Part shown: positions 29,025 through 37,487 of the stretch, piece by piece | Layout of the letters: each line of letters begins with the position of its first letter | Numbering within the stretch: the stretch's first letter is position 1 | DNA from: Massilia agri | GTDB taxonomy: Bacteria; Pseudomonadota; Gammaproteobacteria; Burkholderiales; Burkholderiaceae_D | Length of the DNA stretch: 64,000 bases | Assembly (NCBI RefSeq): GCF_024753255.1 | Contig: NZ_JANUHA010000011.1 | Location: 106,890-170,889, forward strand | Reading direction: 5' to 3' | Notes under the pieces: generated by a model | The model's database searches: none | Seen by the model: the letters and a program-made list of their open reading frames with translations, nothing else | Told to the model about the DNA's origin: nothing | Program-made: the position numbers and the translations under genes

Positions 29025-29071
29025 GACCGACTATTCTGAAGCTGGAATTCCAGAACATTATGAGGACGCTC

Positions 29072-29467
29072 ATGCCACGCAAACCCGATACCCCCAAGCC
29101 GACGCCGGCCGAACTCGAACTGCTGCAGGTGCTTTGGCCCATGGCCTCCGGCACCGCCAAGCAGGTGCACCAGGAAATGCAGAGGACGAAGCCGGACGTC
29201 ACCTATGCCACCGTGCTGCGCCTGATGCAGGTCATGCACGGCAAGGGGCTGCTGGTGCGCGACGAGAGCGAACGCTCGCACGTTTACGCGCCGGCCCACG
29301 CCCAGGATTCGGTCGAGACCAATCTGCTCAAGGACCTGATGCAGCGCGCCTTCGCCGGATCGGCCAAGGCCCTGGTGCTGGCCGCGCTCAAGACCGGCAT
29401 CTCGAAGAAGGAGCGCGACGAGATCGAGAAGCTGCTCAAGGATGACGATACGGGGAACGAGAAATGA
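29072..29467 (+). CDS. BlaI/MecI-family transcriptional repressor
   Basis: This 131-residue protein has a BlaI-type winged helix at about residues 10-75 (ELELLQVLWPMASGTAKQVHQEM, TYATVLRLMQVMHGKGLL) and a C-terminal dimerization region. In Gram-positive beta-lactam resistance such repressors are cleaved by a membrane metalloprotease. The ATG at 29072 has GAGGA upstream; an ATG at 29060 is in frame. Its stop overlaps the start of the M56 gene as ATGA, so the two are coupled. It probably represses its own operon and perhaps the flanking peptidases. Confidence 0.9.
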   Translation: MPRKPDTPKPTPAELELLQVLWPMASGTAKQVHQEMQRTKPDVTYATVLRLMQVMHGKGLLVRDESERSHVYAPAHAQDSVETNLLKDLMQRAFAGSAKALVLAALKTGISKKERDEIEKLLKDDDTGNEK

Positions 29468-30726
29468 GCGCCGCTGACATCGTCGGCAGCATCGGCTGGA
29501 CCCTGGTCCACTTCCTCTGGCAGGGCGCGCTGATCGGCTGCGCCACGGCGGCCGGCCTCACCGCGCTGCGCAATGCCAGGCCCGAGTCGCGCTACCTGGT
29601 GGCCTGCACCGGCCTCTTTCTCTGCCTGGCCTGGCCCGCGCTCGAGCTGGCGCTGCGCCTGAATGGCGACTCCGGTACGGGCGGCGACGCTGCCGTGCTG
29701 GCGGCCGCCGGCCTGGTCGCCGGTTCGCCGATCGACGAAAGCTGGAGCATCCTGCTCGCGGACCACCTGGGCTGGATCGTCGGCACCTGGGCGCTGTGCG
29801 CCGTGGTGCTGGCGGGACGGATGGTGCTGGGCCTGTTCTGGATCGAACGGGCGGCGAAGCAGGAGCAGGCCGACCCCGCCTGGCAGGCGCGCCTGGAGCG
29901 GCTCGCAGCAGGGTTCGGCGTGGACCGCGCCGTGCGCCTGCGCGTAGTCGCGTCGCTCGCCAGTCCGATTACCGCCGGCTGGTGGCGCCCGGTGGTGCTG
30001 GTCCCGGCCTCCCTCGTGTCCGGCATGCCCGCCCACCTGCTTGAAGCCCTGCTGGCCCACGAGATGGCCCACATCAAGCGCCACGACTACCTGGTCAACC
30101 TGGGACAGAACGTGGTTGAAACCCTGCTCTTCTACCACCCGGCGGTCTGGTGGATCTCGAACCGCATCCGCAGCGAGCGGGAGCAGATCGCCGACGATCA
30201 CGCGGCACGGATACTGGGCGAACCGCGGCGCCTGGCCCTTGCCCTCTCCGAGCTGGAGAAACTCCAGTTTTCCACCCACCACCTGGCCCAGGCGGCCAAC
30301 GGAGGAGATCTCATGTCACGCATCAAACGCTTGATCCGTCCCGATGTACAAGCGCTGAACTGGAAGGCGGCCATTCCCGTCCTCGGCCTCGCGGCCCTGA
30401 GCGTCACGGCTTTCGCCCACGCCGCCCCGGCTGCCGCCACCAGGAACCCGGACACGTCCGCGGTTGCGGACTTCAACAGCTGCAAGCGTCCCGAGTATCC
30501 GGCCGAATCGATCAAGCAGCATCATACCGGCACGGTCACCCTGGGCTTCCTGGTCGCGAAGAATGGCGGCGTGAAGGAGTCGAAGATCACGCGGTCGTCC
30601 GGTCACCCGCTGCTCGACGACGCGGCGCAGAGCGCCCTCGTGAAGTGCAGGTTCAAGCCGGCCATTACCAAGGGCAAGCCGGTGGAAGCCTGGACGGCGG
30701 TGCAGTACGTCTGGACGCTGGAGTAA
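29464..30726 (+). CDS. M56 (BlaR1-like) metallopeptidase with TonB C-terminus
   Basis: This 420-residue membrane protein has several N-terminal TM helices and a cytoplasmic-facing zinc protease site HEMAH (H199-H203), with a downstream Glu in REQIADDHAA near 240. A further TM helix follows near 305-325. Its periplasmic C-terminus is a TonB-type domain (residues about 340-420: KRPEYPAESIKQHHTGTVTL, VKCRFKPAITKGKPV). The penicillin-binding sensor of BlaR1 is absent, so the signal is not obviously beta-lactam. It probably inactivates the BlaI repressor encoded immediately upstream. Confidence 0.9.
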   Translation: MSAADIVGSIGWTLVHFLWQGALIGCATAAGLTALRNARPESRYLVACTGLFLCLAWPALELALRLNGDSGTGGDAAVLAAAGLVAGSPIDESWSILLADHLGWIVGTWALCAVVLAGRMVLGLFWIERAAKQEQADPAWQARLERLAAGFGVDRAVRLRVVASLASPITAGWWRPVVLVPASLVSGMPAHLLEALLAHEMAHIKRHDYLVNLGQNVVETLLFYHPAVWWISNRIRSEREQIADDHAARILGEPRRLALALSELEKLQFSTHHLAQAANGGDLMSRIKRLIRPDVQALNWKAAIPVLGLAALSVTAFAHAAPAAATRNPDTSAVADFNSCKRPEYPAESIKQHHTGTVTLGFLVAKNGGVKESKITRSSGHPLLDDAAQSALVKCRFKPAITKGKPVEAWTAVQYVWTLE

Positions 30727-30804
30727 GACCGGCAAGCCTCGATCCCGGACGGCGGACGGGGACGCCCATCCGCCGCCCTTCCCTTTAACCTTGCTTCGAC
30801 AACG

Positions 30805-31845
30805 ATGACAACTCTCCGGACACTCCTCTTCACACCGATCTTCCTCACCGCATTCTGCCTCGACGCCCGCGCCGGCGTCGACGATGCAACCCGCAAGCAA
30901 ATCATCGCTGAACTCAGCAGCAAGGTCAGCGAAGTGTATGTCTTCCCCGACAAGGCCGGACAGATCGTCGCGCGCCTCGAGGCCCGCGAGCAGAGCGGCG
31001 CCTACCGTGCGGCCAAGGACATCAAGCAGTTGTCGAGCATGCTCACCGATGACCTGCGCCATCCGACCCGCGACAAGCACCTGGGCGTACGCTACGCCGC
31101 CAAGCCCATCCCGAAAGACGAAAACCGTCCCGATCCGACGCCGGAGATGGACCGCCAGTTCGCCGACTACCTCAAGTCGCAGAACTACGGTATCCGCAAG
31201 GTGGAAACCCTGCCCGGCAACATCGGCTACATCGACCTGCGCGAATTCTCATCGGTCCGCTTTGCCAAGCCCGCGCTCAGTGCGATGATGACGCTGGTCG
31301 CCGATACCGACGCCCTGATCGTCGACCTGCGCAACAACGGCGGCGGCGACCCCTACGCCGTCGCCTGGATGCAGAGCTACCTGTTCGACGACCGCACCCA
31401 TCTGAACGATATGTACTGGCGCGAGGGCGACCGTACCCAGGCCTTCTGGACCGAGGCCGACGTGCCCGGCCAGAAGTTCGGCGGCGCGAAGAAGGTCTAT
31501 GTGCTGACCAGCAAGGACACTTTTTCCGGCGCCGAGGAATTCAGCTACAACCTGCAACAATTGCGCCGCGGCGTGATCATCGGCGAGACCACGGGCGGCG
31601 GGGCCCATCCGGGTCGGAGTTACCGGATCCATCCGCACCTGTCGGTCTTCATCCCCGGCGGCCGCGCGATCAATCCGGTCAGCAAGACCAACTGGGAAGG
31701 CACGGGCGTGGTGCCGGACGTGAAGGTCAAGGCGGCGGAGACGCTGCGTACCGCGCAGCGCCTCGCCCTTGCCGATCTCTTGAAGTCGCCGGTCGACGAG
31801 GAGCGCGCTCGGGAATTACGCAAGCACCTGCGCAGCCTGAACTAA
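30805..31845 (+). CDS. S41-family peptidase (second copy)
   Basis: This 346-residue protein has a signal peptide (about residues 1-23) and an S41 core. VDLRNNGGGDPYAVAWMQSY lies near residue 175, and the likely nucleophile Ser241 is in TSKDTFSGAEEFSYNLQQL. It is clearly homologous to the S41 protein at 27911 across the core, which suggests an old duplication. It lies 78 bp after the M56 gene in the same direction and may be in the same transcript. Strong terminators follow. Confidence 0.88.
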   Translation: MTTLRTLLFTPIFLTAFCLDARAGVDDATRKQIIAELSSKVSEVYVFPDKAGQIVARLEAREQSGAYRAAKDIKQLSSMLTDDLRHPTRDKHLGVRYAAKPIPKDENRPDPTPEMDRQFADYLKSQNYGIRKVETLPGNIGYIDLREFSSVRFAKPALSAMMTLVADTDALIVDLRNNGGGDPYAVAWMQSYLFDDRTHLNDMYWREGDRTQAFWTEADVPGQKFGGAKKVYVLTSKDTFSGAEEFSYNLQQLRRGVIIGETTGGGAHPGRSYRIHPHLSVFIPGGRAINPVSKTNWEGTGVVPDVKVKAAETLRTAQRLALADLLKSPVDEERARELRKHLRSLN

Positions 31846-31875
31846 AAAAACAGCCCGCAGGGAAGCTGCGGGCTG
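31844..31875 (-). terminator. Terminator after scoB (minus strand)
   Basis: On the minus strand CAGCCCGCAG and CTGCGGGCTG pair through 10 bp around CTTCC, and a run of seven T follows (31850-31844). It terminates the scoAB transcript beyond the plus-strand terminator, overlapping the stop codon of the convergent S41 gene. Confidence 0.85.
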
Positions 31876-31885
31876 CGATGCACGA

Positions 31886-31919
31886 GCGCCGGGCCGGAAA
31901 CCGCCCCCGGCGCTTTTTT
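31886..31919 (+). terminator. Terminator after second S41 gene (plus strand)
   Basis: GCGCCGGG (31886-31893) pairs with CCCGGCGC (31906-31913) and is followed by six T. The T-run touches the stop codon of scoB on the other strand. Confidence 0.8.
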
Positions 31920-32569
31920 CATACGCTGGAAACGTCCAGCTCGCAGCCGGTCGCCTCGACCACCTGCTGGGTGCTGACGCCGGGCGCCAGTTCCACCAGC
32001 TTCAAACCCGTCTCGGTGACGTCGATGACGCCCAGGTCGGTAATGATGCGGTCCACCACGCCCACGCCGGTCAGCGGCAGGTCGCACTTCTCGAGGATCT
32101 TGTGCGAGGTCGAGCCGTCCTTGGCGGTGGCTACGTGTTCCATCACCACGACCACGCGCTTGACGCCGGCCACCAGGTCCATCGCGCCGCCCATGCCCTT
32201 GACCATCTTGCCAGGAATCATCCAGTTGGCCAGGTCGCCCTGCCGGGACACCTGCATCGCGCCCAGGATCGCCAGGTTGATCTTGCCGCCGCGGATCATG
32301 CCGAAGGAGTCGGCCGAGCTGAAGTAGGCCGCGCCCGGCAGCGCCGTCACGGTCTGCTTGCCGGCGTTGATCAGGTCGGCGTCGACCTCATCCTCCGTCG
32401 GGAAGGGGCCGATGCCCAGCAGGCCGTTCTCCGACTGCAGGAAGACCTCGATATCGTTGGGGACGTAGTTGGCCACCAGGGTCGGCAGGCCGATGCCCAG
32501 GTTCACATAGAAACCGTCCTGCAGTTCCTTCGCCGCGCGCGCGGCCATTTCATCACGAGTCCATGCCAT
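31919..32569 (-). CDS. scoB: Succinyl-CoA:3-ketoacid CoA-transferase subunit B
   Basis: This 216-residue protein is the catalytic subunit of a two-subunit 3-oxoacid CoA-transferase that activates acetoacetate using succinyl-CoA. The catalytic Glu region is in [15 protein letters not shown] near residue 50. [16 protein letters not shown] stretch and the [18 protein letters not shown] block follow. It lies 21 bp downstream of scoA. Together with bdhA it forms a route from 3-hydroxybutyrate to acetoacetyl-CoA, although the two loci are 7 kb apart. Confidence 0.93.
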   Translation of the reverse strand: MAWTRDEMAARAAKELQDGFYVNLGIGLPTLVANYVPNDIEVFLQSENGLLGIGPFPTEDEVDADLINAGKQTVTALPGAAYFSSADSFGMIRGGKINLAILGAMQVSRQGDLANWMIPGKMVKGMGGAMDLVAGVKRVVVVMEHVATAKDGSTSHKILEKCDLPLTGVGVVDRIITDLGVIDVTETGLKLVELAPGVSTQQVVEATGCELDVSSV

Positions 32570-32590
32570 GTTCTTGTCTCCGGTCTGATC

Positions 32591-33289
32591 TTAATTGGCG
32601 CGCACGGTGCGCTGCTCGATGCGCTTTTCCGGCGTCGGGTTGTGGACGATGCGGTGCACGAAGATGCTCGGGGTGTGCACCTGGTCCGGATCGATCTCGC
32701 CGATCTCGACCAGCTCTTCGACTTCCACGATGCAGATTTTGCCCGCCGTGGCGACGTTCGGGTTGAAGTTGCGCGCGGTCTTGCGGTACAGGAGGTTGCC
32801 GGCCTTGTCGGCCTTCCACGCCTTGACCAGGGAGACGTCCGGCAGCAGCGCACGTTCCATCACGTAGTGCTCGCCGTCGAATTCGCGGGTTTCCTTGCCT
32901 TCGGCGACGATGGTGCCGTAGCCGGTCTTGGTGTAGAAGGCCGGGATGCCGGCGCCGCCGGCGCGCAGCTTTTCGGCCAGGGTGCCCTGCGGGGTGAATT
33001 CGAGCTCGAGTTCGCCGGCCAGGAACTGGCGTGCGAACTCCTTGTTTTCGCCGACGTAGGACGAAATCATCTTCTTGATCTGGCGCGTCTCCAGCAACTG
33101 GCCCAGGCCGAAGCCGTCCACGCCCGCATTATTGGAAATGGCGGTGAGGTTCTTGACGCCGGAATCGCGCAGCGCCGCGATCAGCGCCTCCGGAATGCCG
33201 CACAGGCCGAAGCCGCCGACGGCGATGGTCTGGCCATCTGCCACGATGCCGGCCAGCGCCGACTTCGCATCAGGATACACTTTGTTCAT
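32591..33289 (-). CDS. scoA: Succinyl-CoA:3-ketoacid CoA-transferase subunit A
   Basis: This 232-residue protein has the subunit A signature: [15 protein letters not shown] near residue 20, [15 protein letters not shown] near 52 and [19 protein letters not shown] near 98. It pairs with the ScoB subunit encoded next. The ATG at 33289 follows AAGGGACGAGT. A PAS-LuxR regulator is encoded divergently 113 bp away and may control the pair. The CoA acceptor could also be another 3-oxoacid, but the motifs fit SCOT best. Confidence 0.93.
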   Translation of the reverse strand: MNKVYPDAKSALAGIVADGQTIAVGGFGLCGIPEALIAALRDSGVKNLTAISNNAGVDGFGLGQLLETRQIKKMISSYVGENKEFARQFLAGELELEFTPQGTLAEKLRAGGAGIPAFYTKTGYGTIVAEGKETREFDGEHYVMERALLPDVSLVKAWKADKAGNLLYRKTARNFNPNVATAGKICIVEVEELVEIGEIDPDQVHTPSIFVHRIVHNPTPEKRIEQRTVRAN

Positions 33290-33376
33290 ACTCGTCCCTT
33301 TAATGGATTAAGCGAAAGCTCTTCTGTGATGCAGAGTAGAGTCTCAGCATAAAATACGCTGTACCGAATAACAATA

Positions 33377-33390
33377 CCGTAGAACTACGG
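33377..33390 (+). promoter_or_regulatory. Palindrome between scoA and the LuxR regulator
   Basis: CCGTAGAACTACGG is a perfect dyad with 6-bp arms, 13 bp before the regulator's ATG and 87 bp from scoA. It is a candidate operator for the divergent LuxR-type protein. Confidence 0.4.
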
Positions 33391-33402
33391 GCGAGACGTC
33401 CC

Positions 33403-33987
33403 ATGAACCGAGCAGTCGACCCAGATCACATGAGCCAGGCTGGCTCCATCGATTACGAGATGATATTCCAGCATGCGCCGGTGGGCATGTGCGTGTCACA
33501 GGATCGCGTGATCCGCTCGTGTAACCAGGCGCTGGCGGCCATGTTCGGCTATTCCCCGGACAAGCTCCGTAATCAGTCGTTCAGCGTGCTCTACCCGACA
33601 ATGGACGAGTTCCTGCGTACTGGCGACCGCATCGTGCCGATCATGAACGCCAAGGGCCGGTATTCGGACGAGCGCATCATGCGCCGCGCGAATGGCGAAC
33701 TGTTCTGGTGCCACGTGACCGGACGCGCGCTCGACCCGGCCCAGCCGCTGGGCGCGGGCGTATGGACCTTCGAGGACGTGAGCGAGAAGCGGCCGGTATC
33801 GGCCGAACTGACCCCGCGCGAGCGCGAGATCGCGGCGCTGCTGGTCGAGGGCAAGACCAGCAAGATCATCGCGCGCGAGACCGACCTCAGCCCGCGTACG
33901 GTGGAGATGCACCGGGCCAGCCTGATGCGCAAGTTCTCGGCATCGACTTCATCCGAGCTGGTGCACAAGCTGGTCGGAGCGCGTTGA
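33403..33987 (+). CDS. PAS domain LuxR-family transcriptional regulator
   Basis: This 194-residue protein has an N-terminal PAS domain (about residues 15-125: YEMIFQHAPVGMCVSQDRVI, FWCHVTGRALDP) and a C-terminal LuxR-type helix-turn-helix (about 132-190: LTPREREIAALLVEGKTSKI, LSPRTVEMHRASLMRKF). It has no receiver or autoinducer-binding domain, so it would sense a small ligand or redox cue through PAS. Its divergent position suggests control of scoAB. It is convergent with the phosphopantetheinyl transferase gene, with a 5-bp gap. Confidence 0.88.
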   Translation: MNRAVDPDHMSQAGSIDYEMIFQHAPVGMCVSQDRVIRSCNQALAAMFGYSPDKLRNQSFSVLYPTMDEFLRTGDRIVPIMNAKGRYSDERIMRRANGELFWCHVTGRALDPAQPLGAGVWTFEDVSEKRPVSAELTPREREIAALLVEGKTSKIIARETDLSPRTVEMHRASLMRKFSASTSSELVHKLVGAR

Positions 33988-33992
33988 GGACG

Positions 33993-34604
33993 TCAAGCAA
34001 AGCTTGCGAACTCGACGACAGGGTCTGCCGCCAGGGGCGTAGCGCATGCCAGCGCGCCGCACAGTCCGGGACGTCCGACGCCATACATTTTTCCAACGGG
34101 CGATGCCAGCTTGATGCTGGCCTCGTGTTCGCACCACAGCCGGTAGAACAGATCGATCCGCTCCGCACCCTCGCAGGCTGCCAGCCGCGCGGTTTGTTCC
34201 GGCGTGAACGCCTGCTCCGCCAGGCGCACCACATCGCGTCCAGGATCGATGCGCTCGATATCGAGGCCGAGCGCCGTTTCCGTGCTGGCCGCGCAGGCGA
34301 TCCAGTTGCCGCTGTGGGAGATGCTGAAGCCGACGGCGGGCGCCGCCGGGAGGAGCAGCGCCGGGCCGAGGCCGGGCCGCTCCTGCAGTTCAATGGCGCG
34401 AGGCGGCACGCCAAGCAGTTCGCTCAGGGCACGGCGCAGAAGCACTCTCCCCCCGAGGAACTGGGTACGCCGCTCGGCGCGCACGAAGCGCGCAAGGCGC
34501 TGGCGCTCGTCCGGGCCGAGCCAGCCGGCGCAGGCGGCCAGCGTGTCCGCGCTCAAAGTGGCGGCCTCCGCCAGCCAGACGAGCGTGCGTCGCGGCGCCG
34601 CCAT
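33993..34604 (-). CDS. 4'-phosphopantetheinyl transferase (Sfp-type)
   Basis: This 203-residue protein transfers phosphopantetheine from CoA to carrier proteins. Sfp-type motifs are present: FSISHSGNWIACA near residue 93, GLDIERIDPGRD near 113 and FYRLWCEHEASIK near 150 (usual W-x-x-KEA). It is the last gene of the arylpolyene cluster and is the obvious enzyme to activate the two ACPs at 49126-49672. The ATG at 34604 is used; a GTG two codons earlier is possible. Confidence 0.9.
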   Translation of the reverse strand: MAAPRRTLVWLAEAATLSADTLAACAGWLGPDERQRLARFVRAERRTQFLGGRVLLRRALSELLGVPPRAIELQERPGLGPALLLPAAPAVGFSISHSGNWIACAASTETALGLDIERIDPGRDVVRLAEQAFTPEQTARLAACEGAERIDLFYRLWCEHEASIKLASPVGKMYGVGRPGLCGALACATPLAADPVVEFASFA

Positions 34605-34617
34605 CGTCACGACTTGC

Positions 34618-35061
34618 TTATTTCAGCTTGACGAAGTCACCCTTCAGGGCGACGCCGGTCATCATCGTGCCGTCATGGCATTCGAACTCGGTGTCGCTCG
34701 AATTCTCGACGTTCTTGTAGTTGCTGACGATGTTCACCACCGCGTCCGCATTCAGTTCCTTGGCGCGCGCCTGCAGGCGCAGCATGGCCGACAGGAAGGC
34801 CCAGTTGCAGGCCTTTTCCGGGGTCTTGCCGAAGGAGTTGGTCTTCTGGCTGGTCTGGTCGGTGCTGAGTTTCTGGGCGATGGCCGGGGTCTTCTGCTTG
34901 CCGAAGTAGAACTTGACGCTGTCGCCGAGGCGGTTACGGGCGTCGTTGTCGTTCATCGCGTTTTCGATCGACATCATCATCTTGTTGTCGCGTGCCTGGG
35001 CAGGTGCGACTGCGGCGATGGCGGCGGCGGTGATGGCGATGGACAGTGCAAGTTTTTTCAT
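34618..35061 (-). CDS. Small exported protein of the arylpolyene cluster
   Basis: This 147-residue protein has a clear signal peptide (about residues 1-23, cleavage after AQA). The mature part has a YbjQ-like stretch (LNADAVVNIVSNYKN) and two cysteines that could form a disulfide. Similar proteins are sometimes mis-annotated as an excinuclease subunit. Its position between a ketosynthase and the PPTase supports a role with the arylpolyene product in the envelope, but the function is unknown. An ATG at 35061 follows AGGAAAAGAAG. Confidence 0.75.
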   Translation of the reverse strand: MKKLALSIAITAAAIAAVAPAQARDNKMMMSIENAMNDNDARNRLGDSVKFYFGKQKTPAIAQKLSTDQTSQKTNSFGKTPEKACNWAFLSAMLRLQARAKELNADAVVNIVSNYKNVENSSDTEFECHDGTMMTGVALKGDFVKLK

Positions 35062-35080
35062 CTTCTTTTCCTCGGTTGGA

Positions 35081-36304
35081 CTACTTCTTAAAAATCAGCG
35101 ACGTGTTAATGCCGCCGAACGCAAAATTGTTGGTCATGACGTACTCGCAGTCGATCCGGCGGCCTTCGCCGCGGATGTAATCGAGTTCGCCGCAGGCCGG
35201 GTCGACCTCGTTCAGGTTCAGGGTCGGCGCGAACCAGCCTTCGCGCATCATCTGGATGCTGATCCAGGCTTCCAGCGCGCCGCAGGCGCCCAGGGTGTGG
35301 CCCATATAGCTCTTCAGGGAGCTGATCGGCATGCGGCTGCCGAACACCGCATTGGTCGCCTGCGACTCGGCCAGGTCGCCCTGGGCGGTCGCGGTGCCGT
35401 GCGCGTTGACGTAGCCGATCGCCTCGGGCGCCAGGCCGGCGTCGTCCAGCGCCAGCTCCATGGCCTGCTGCATGGTCGCCGCGTTCGGCTGGGTCACATG
35501 GGTGCCGTCGCTGTTGGTGCCGAAGCCCACCAGTTCCGCGTAGATGGTGGCGCCGCGAGCCAGGGCGTGCTCGCGTTCTTCCAGGATCAGGCAGCCGGCG
35601 CCCTCGCCGATCACCAGACCGTCGCGTCCCTTGTCGAAAGGCGATGGCGTGGTCTCGGGGGCGGTGTTGCGGGTGCTGGTGGCGAACAGGGTGTCGAACA
35701 CCGCCGCCTCGGTGGCGTCGAGTTCCTCGGCGCCGCCGGCGATCATGGCGATCTGCTTGCCGCTCTGGATCGCTTCGAAAGCGTAGCCGATGCCCTGGCT
35801 ACCCGAGGTGCAGGCCGACGAGGTGGTGACGACGCGTCCGGTGACGCCGAAGAACACGCCGATGTTCACCGGCGCGGTGTGCGCCATCATCTTGATGTAG
35901 GTGGTGGCGTTGATGCCGCGCGTGGTGCGCTCCTCCATCATGCGGCCGAAGTCGCCGATCGCGCTCGGGGTGCCGGCCGACGAGCCGAAGGAAATGCCCA
36001 TCTGCCCGCTCTTCAGGAGCGGGTGGTCGAGCAGGCCGGCATCCGCCAATGCCAGCTCGGTGGCGCGGGTCGCCAGCAGGGCCACGCGGCCCATGCTGCG
36101 GATCGACTTGCGGTCGTAGCGCTTGCCCAGCTCGAAAGGCGCTGCCGGCGCGCCCAGCTGGGTGTTCAGGCCCTCGTAGGCGACCCAGTCTTCCATGTGT
36201 ACGATGGCGTTACGGTACTCGCCCAGGCGTGCCCGGATCGTGGGCCAGTCGTTGCCCAGAGGGCTGATACCGGCCATGCCGGTGACGACGACGCGCTTCT
36301 TCAT
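35081..36304 (-). CDS. Beta-ketoacyl-ACP synthase, ApeR-like (FabF type)
   Basis: This 407-residue ketosynthase has the thiolase fold with active Cys in TTSSACTSGSQGIG near residue 163, His in NAHGTATAQGD near 300 and His in SYMGHTLGACG near 337. It would condense malonyl-ACP units during polyene synthesis. The ATG at 36304 overlaps the KR stop as ATGA. In the E. coli arylpolyene pathway a stand-alone KS (ApeR) follows the ApeQ KR in the same way. Confidence 0.92.
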   Translation of the reverse strand: MKKRVVVTGMAGISPLGNDWPTIRARLGEYRNAIVHMEDWVAYEGLNTQLGAPAAPFELGKRYDRKSIRSMGRVALLATRATELALADAGLLDHPLLKSGQMGISFGSSAGTPSAIGDFGRMMEERTTRGINATTYIKMMAHTAPVNIGVFFGVTGRVVTTSSACTSGSQGIGYAFEAIQSGKQIAMIAGGAEELDATEAAVFDTLFATSTRNTAPETTPSPFDKGRDGLVIGEGAGCLILEEREHALARGATIYAELVGFGTNSDGTHVTQPNAATMQQAMELALDDAGLAPEAIGYVNAHGTATAQGDLAESQATNAVFGSRMPISSLKSYMGHTLGACGALEAWISIQMMREGWFAPTLNLNEVDPACGELDYIRGEGRRIDCEYVMTNNFAFGGINTSLIFKK

Positions 36305-37035
36305 GCGAGACCTCCGTTCACCGACAGCACCTGGCGGGTGACGTAGCCGGCATCCTCGGACATCAGGTAGCTGACGGCGGCCGCCACCTCTTCGGGACGG
36401 CCGACGCGGCGCGCCGGCACCAGTTTCAGGGCTTCGTCCATTGGCACATCGGCGATCATGTCGGTCTCGATCAGGCCGGGCGCCACGCAATTGACCGTGA
36501 TGTCGCGCTTGGCCAGTTCGAGCGCCAGCGCCTTGGTGGCGCCGATGATGCCGGCCTTGGCCGCGCTGTAGTTGACCTGGCCGCGGTTGCCGATCAGGCC
36601 CGAGACCGACGCCATGGTGACGATGCGGCCGGGCTTGCGGCGCTGGACCATGGGCATGACGAGGGGATTCAACACATTGAAGAAACCGTCCAGGTTGGTG
36701 CCCAGTACCTGGTCCCACTCCTCGCCCGTCATCGCCGGGAAGGCGGTGTCGCGCGCCACGCCGGCGTTGCAGACCACGCCGTAGTAGCAGCCATGTTCTT
36801 CGATGTCGGCGGCCAGGGCACTGGCCGTGGCCTCGCGCTCGCCGATGTCGAACTGCAGCACGCGCGCCGCGCCGCCGCCCGCCACGATCTGGCTTGCCAC
36901 CGCATCGGCTTCTTCGCGCCGGCTGCGGCAATGCACGACCACCTGGTAGCCGTCGCGCGCGAGACGCAGCGCGATGGCCTTGCCGATGCCGCGCGACGAT
37001 CCCGTCACCAGCACGCTTTTCTGGATACTACTCAT
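36301..37035 (-). CDS. 3-oxoacyl-ACP reductase, ApeQ-like (FabG type)
   Basis: This 244-residue short-chain reductase has the TGSSRGIGK cofactor site, NAG, a catalytic Ser and YSAAK, and ends VLSVNGGLA. It reduces the 3-keto group after each condensation. The start at 37035 overlaps the dehydratase stop as ATGA and the stop overlaps the next KS. Position and neighbours (DH, KR, KS) match the ApeP-ApeQ-ApeR order. Confidence 0.93.
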   Translation of the reverse strand: MSSIQKSVLVTGSSRGIGKAIALRLARDGYQVVVHCRSRREEADAVASQIVAGGGAARVLQFDIGEREATASALAADIEEHGCYYGVVCNAGVARDTAFPAMTGEEWDQVLGTNLDGFFNVLNPLVMPMVQRRKPGRIVTMASVSGLIGNRGQVNYSAAKAGIIGATKALALELAKRDITVNCVAPGLIETDMIADVPMDEALKLVPARRVGRPEEVAAAVSYLMSEDAGYVTRQVLSVNGGLA

Positions 37036-37487
37036 ACGGAACTCCGTTGCAAAAACTCTTCAACATTATGTGGCTGGAAGACGGTGATGGTGGCGGTCGC
37101 CAACTCGGCGCCCGTCCCGTCCTCGATGCGGCAATCGAATGCGCCCAGGCCGTTCTCGCCCTGCAGCGCACGCCGCACCTCGATCTTCAATACGCTGCCC
37201 ACCGGGAAGCATGCCACGCTGCAGGCGTACTTGCGGCTGCCCAGCAGGAAGCCGACGCGCACCGGTTCGCCGCGCAAACGCGCGCACCAGCCGGCGTGGG
37301 CCGCCACGGCCTGCGCCATGTACTCGACCCCGACCCAGGCGCCGACTTCGCCGCCGGTGCAGAACATGGTCTCTTCGTTGACGACCACCTCGGCGCGCAG
37401 GCTCTCGTCGTCGGCGTCGAGGAAGCGGCCCAGCAGGGACATGGCGCCGCTATGCGGGACCAGGCTGTGGATGTCGATCTCGCTCAT
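37032..37487 (-). CDS. Hotdog-fold 3-hydroxyacyl-ACP dehydratase, ApeP-like
   Basis: This 151-residue hotdog protein has the catalytic His in SLVPHSGAMSLLGR near residue 12 and the GAWVGVEYMAQAVAAHAGW helix. In the known pathway ApeP pairs with a second small dehydratase, ApeI, to form the polyene double bonds; here the ApeI-like domain is fused to the activating enzyme at 46895-48580. The ATG at 37487 overlaps the KS stop as ATGA. The longer in-frame extension to 37631 is a shadow. Confidence 0.88.
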   Translation of the reverse strand: MSEIDIHSLVPHSGAMSLLGRFLDADDESLRAEVVVNEETMFCTGGEVGAWVGVEYMAQAVAAHAGWCARLRGEPVRVGFLLGSRKYACSVACFPVGSVLKIEVRRALQGENGLGAFDCRIEDGTGAELATATITVFQPHNVEEFLQRSSV

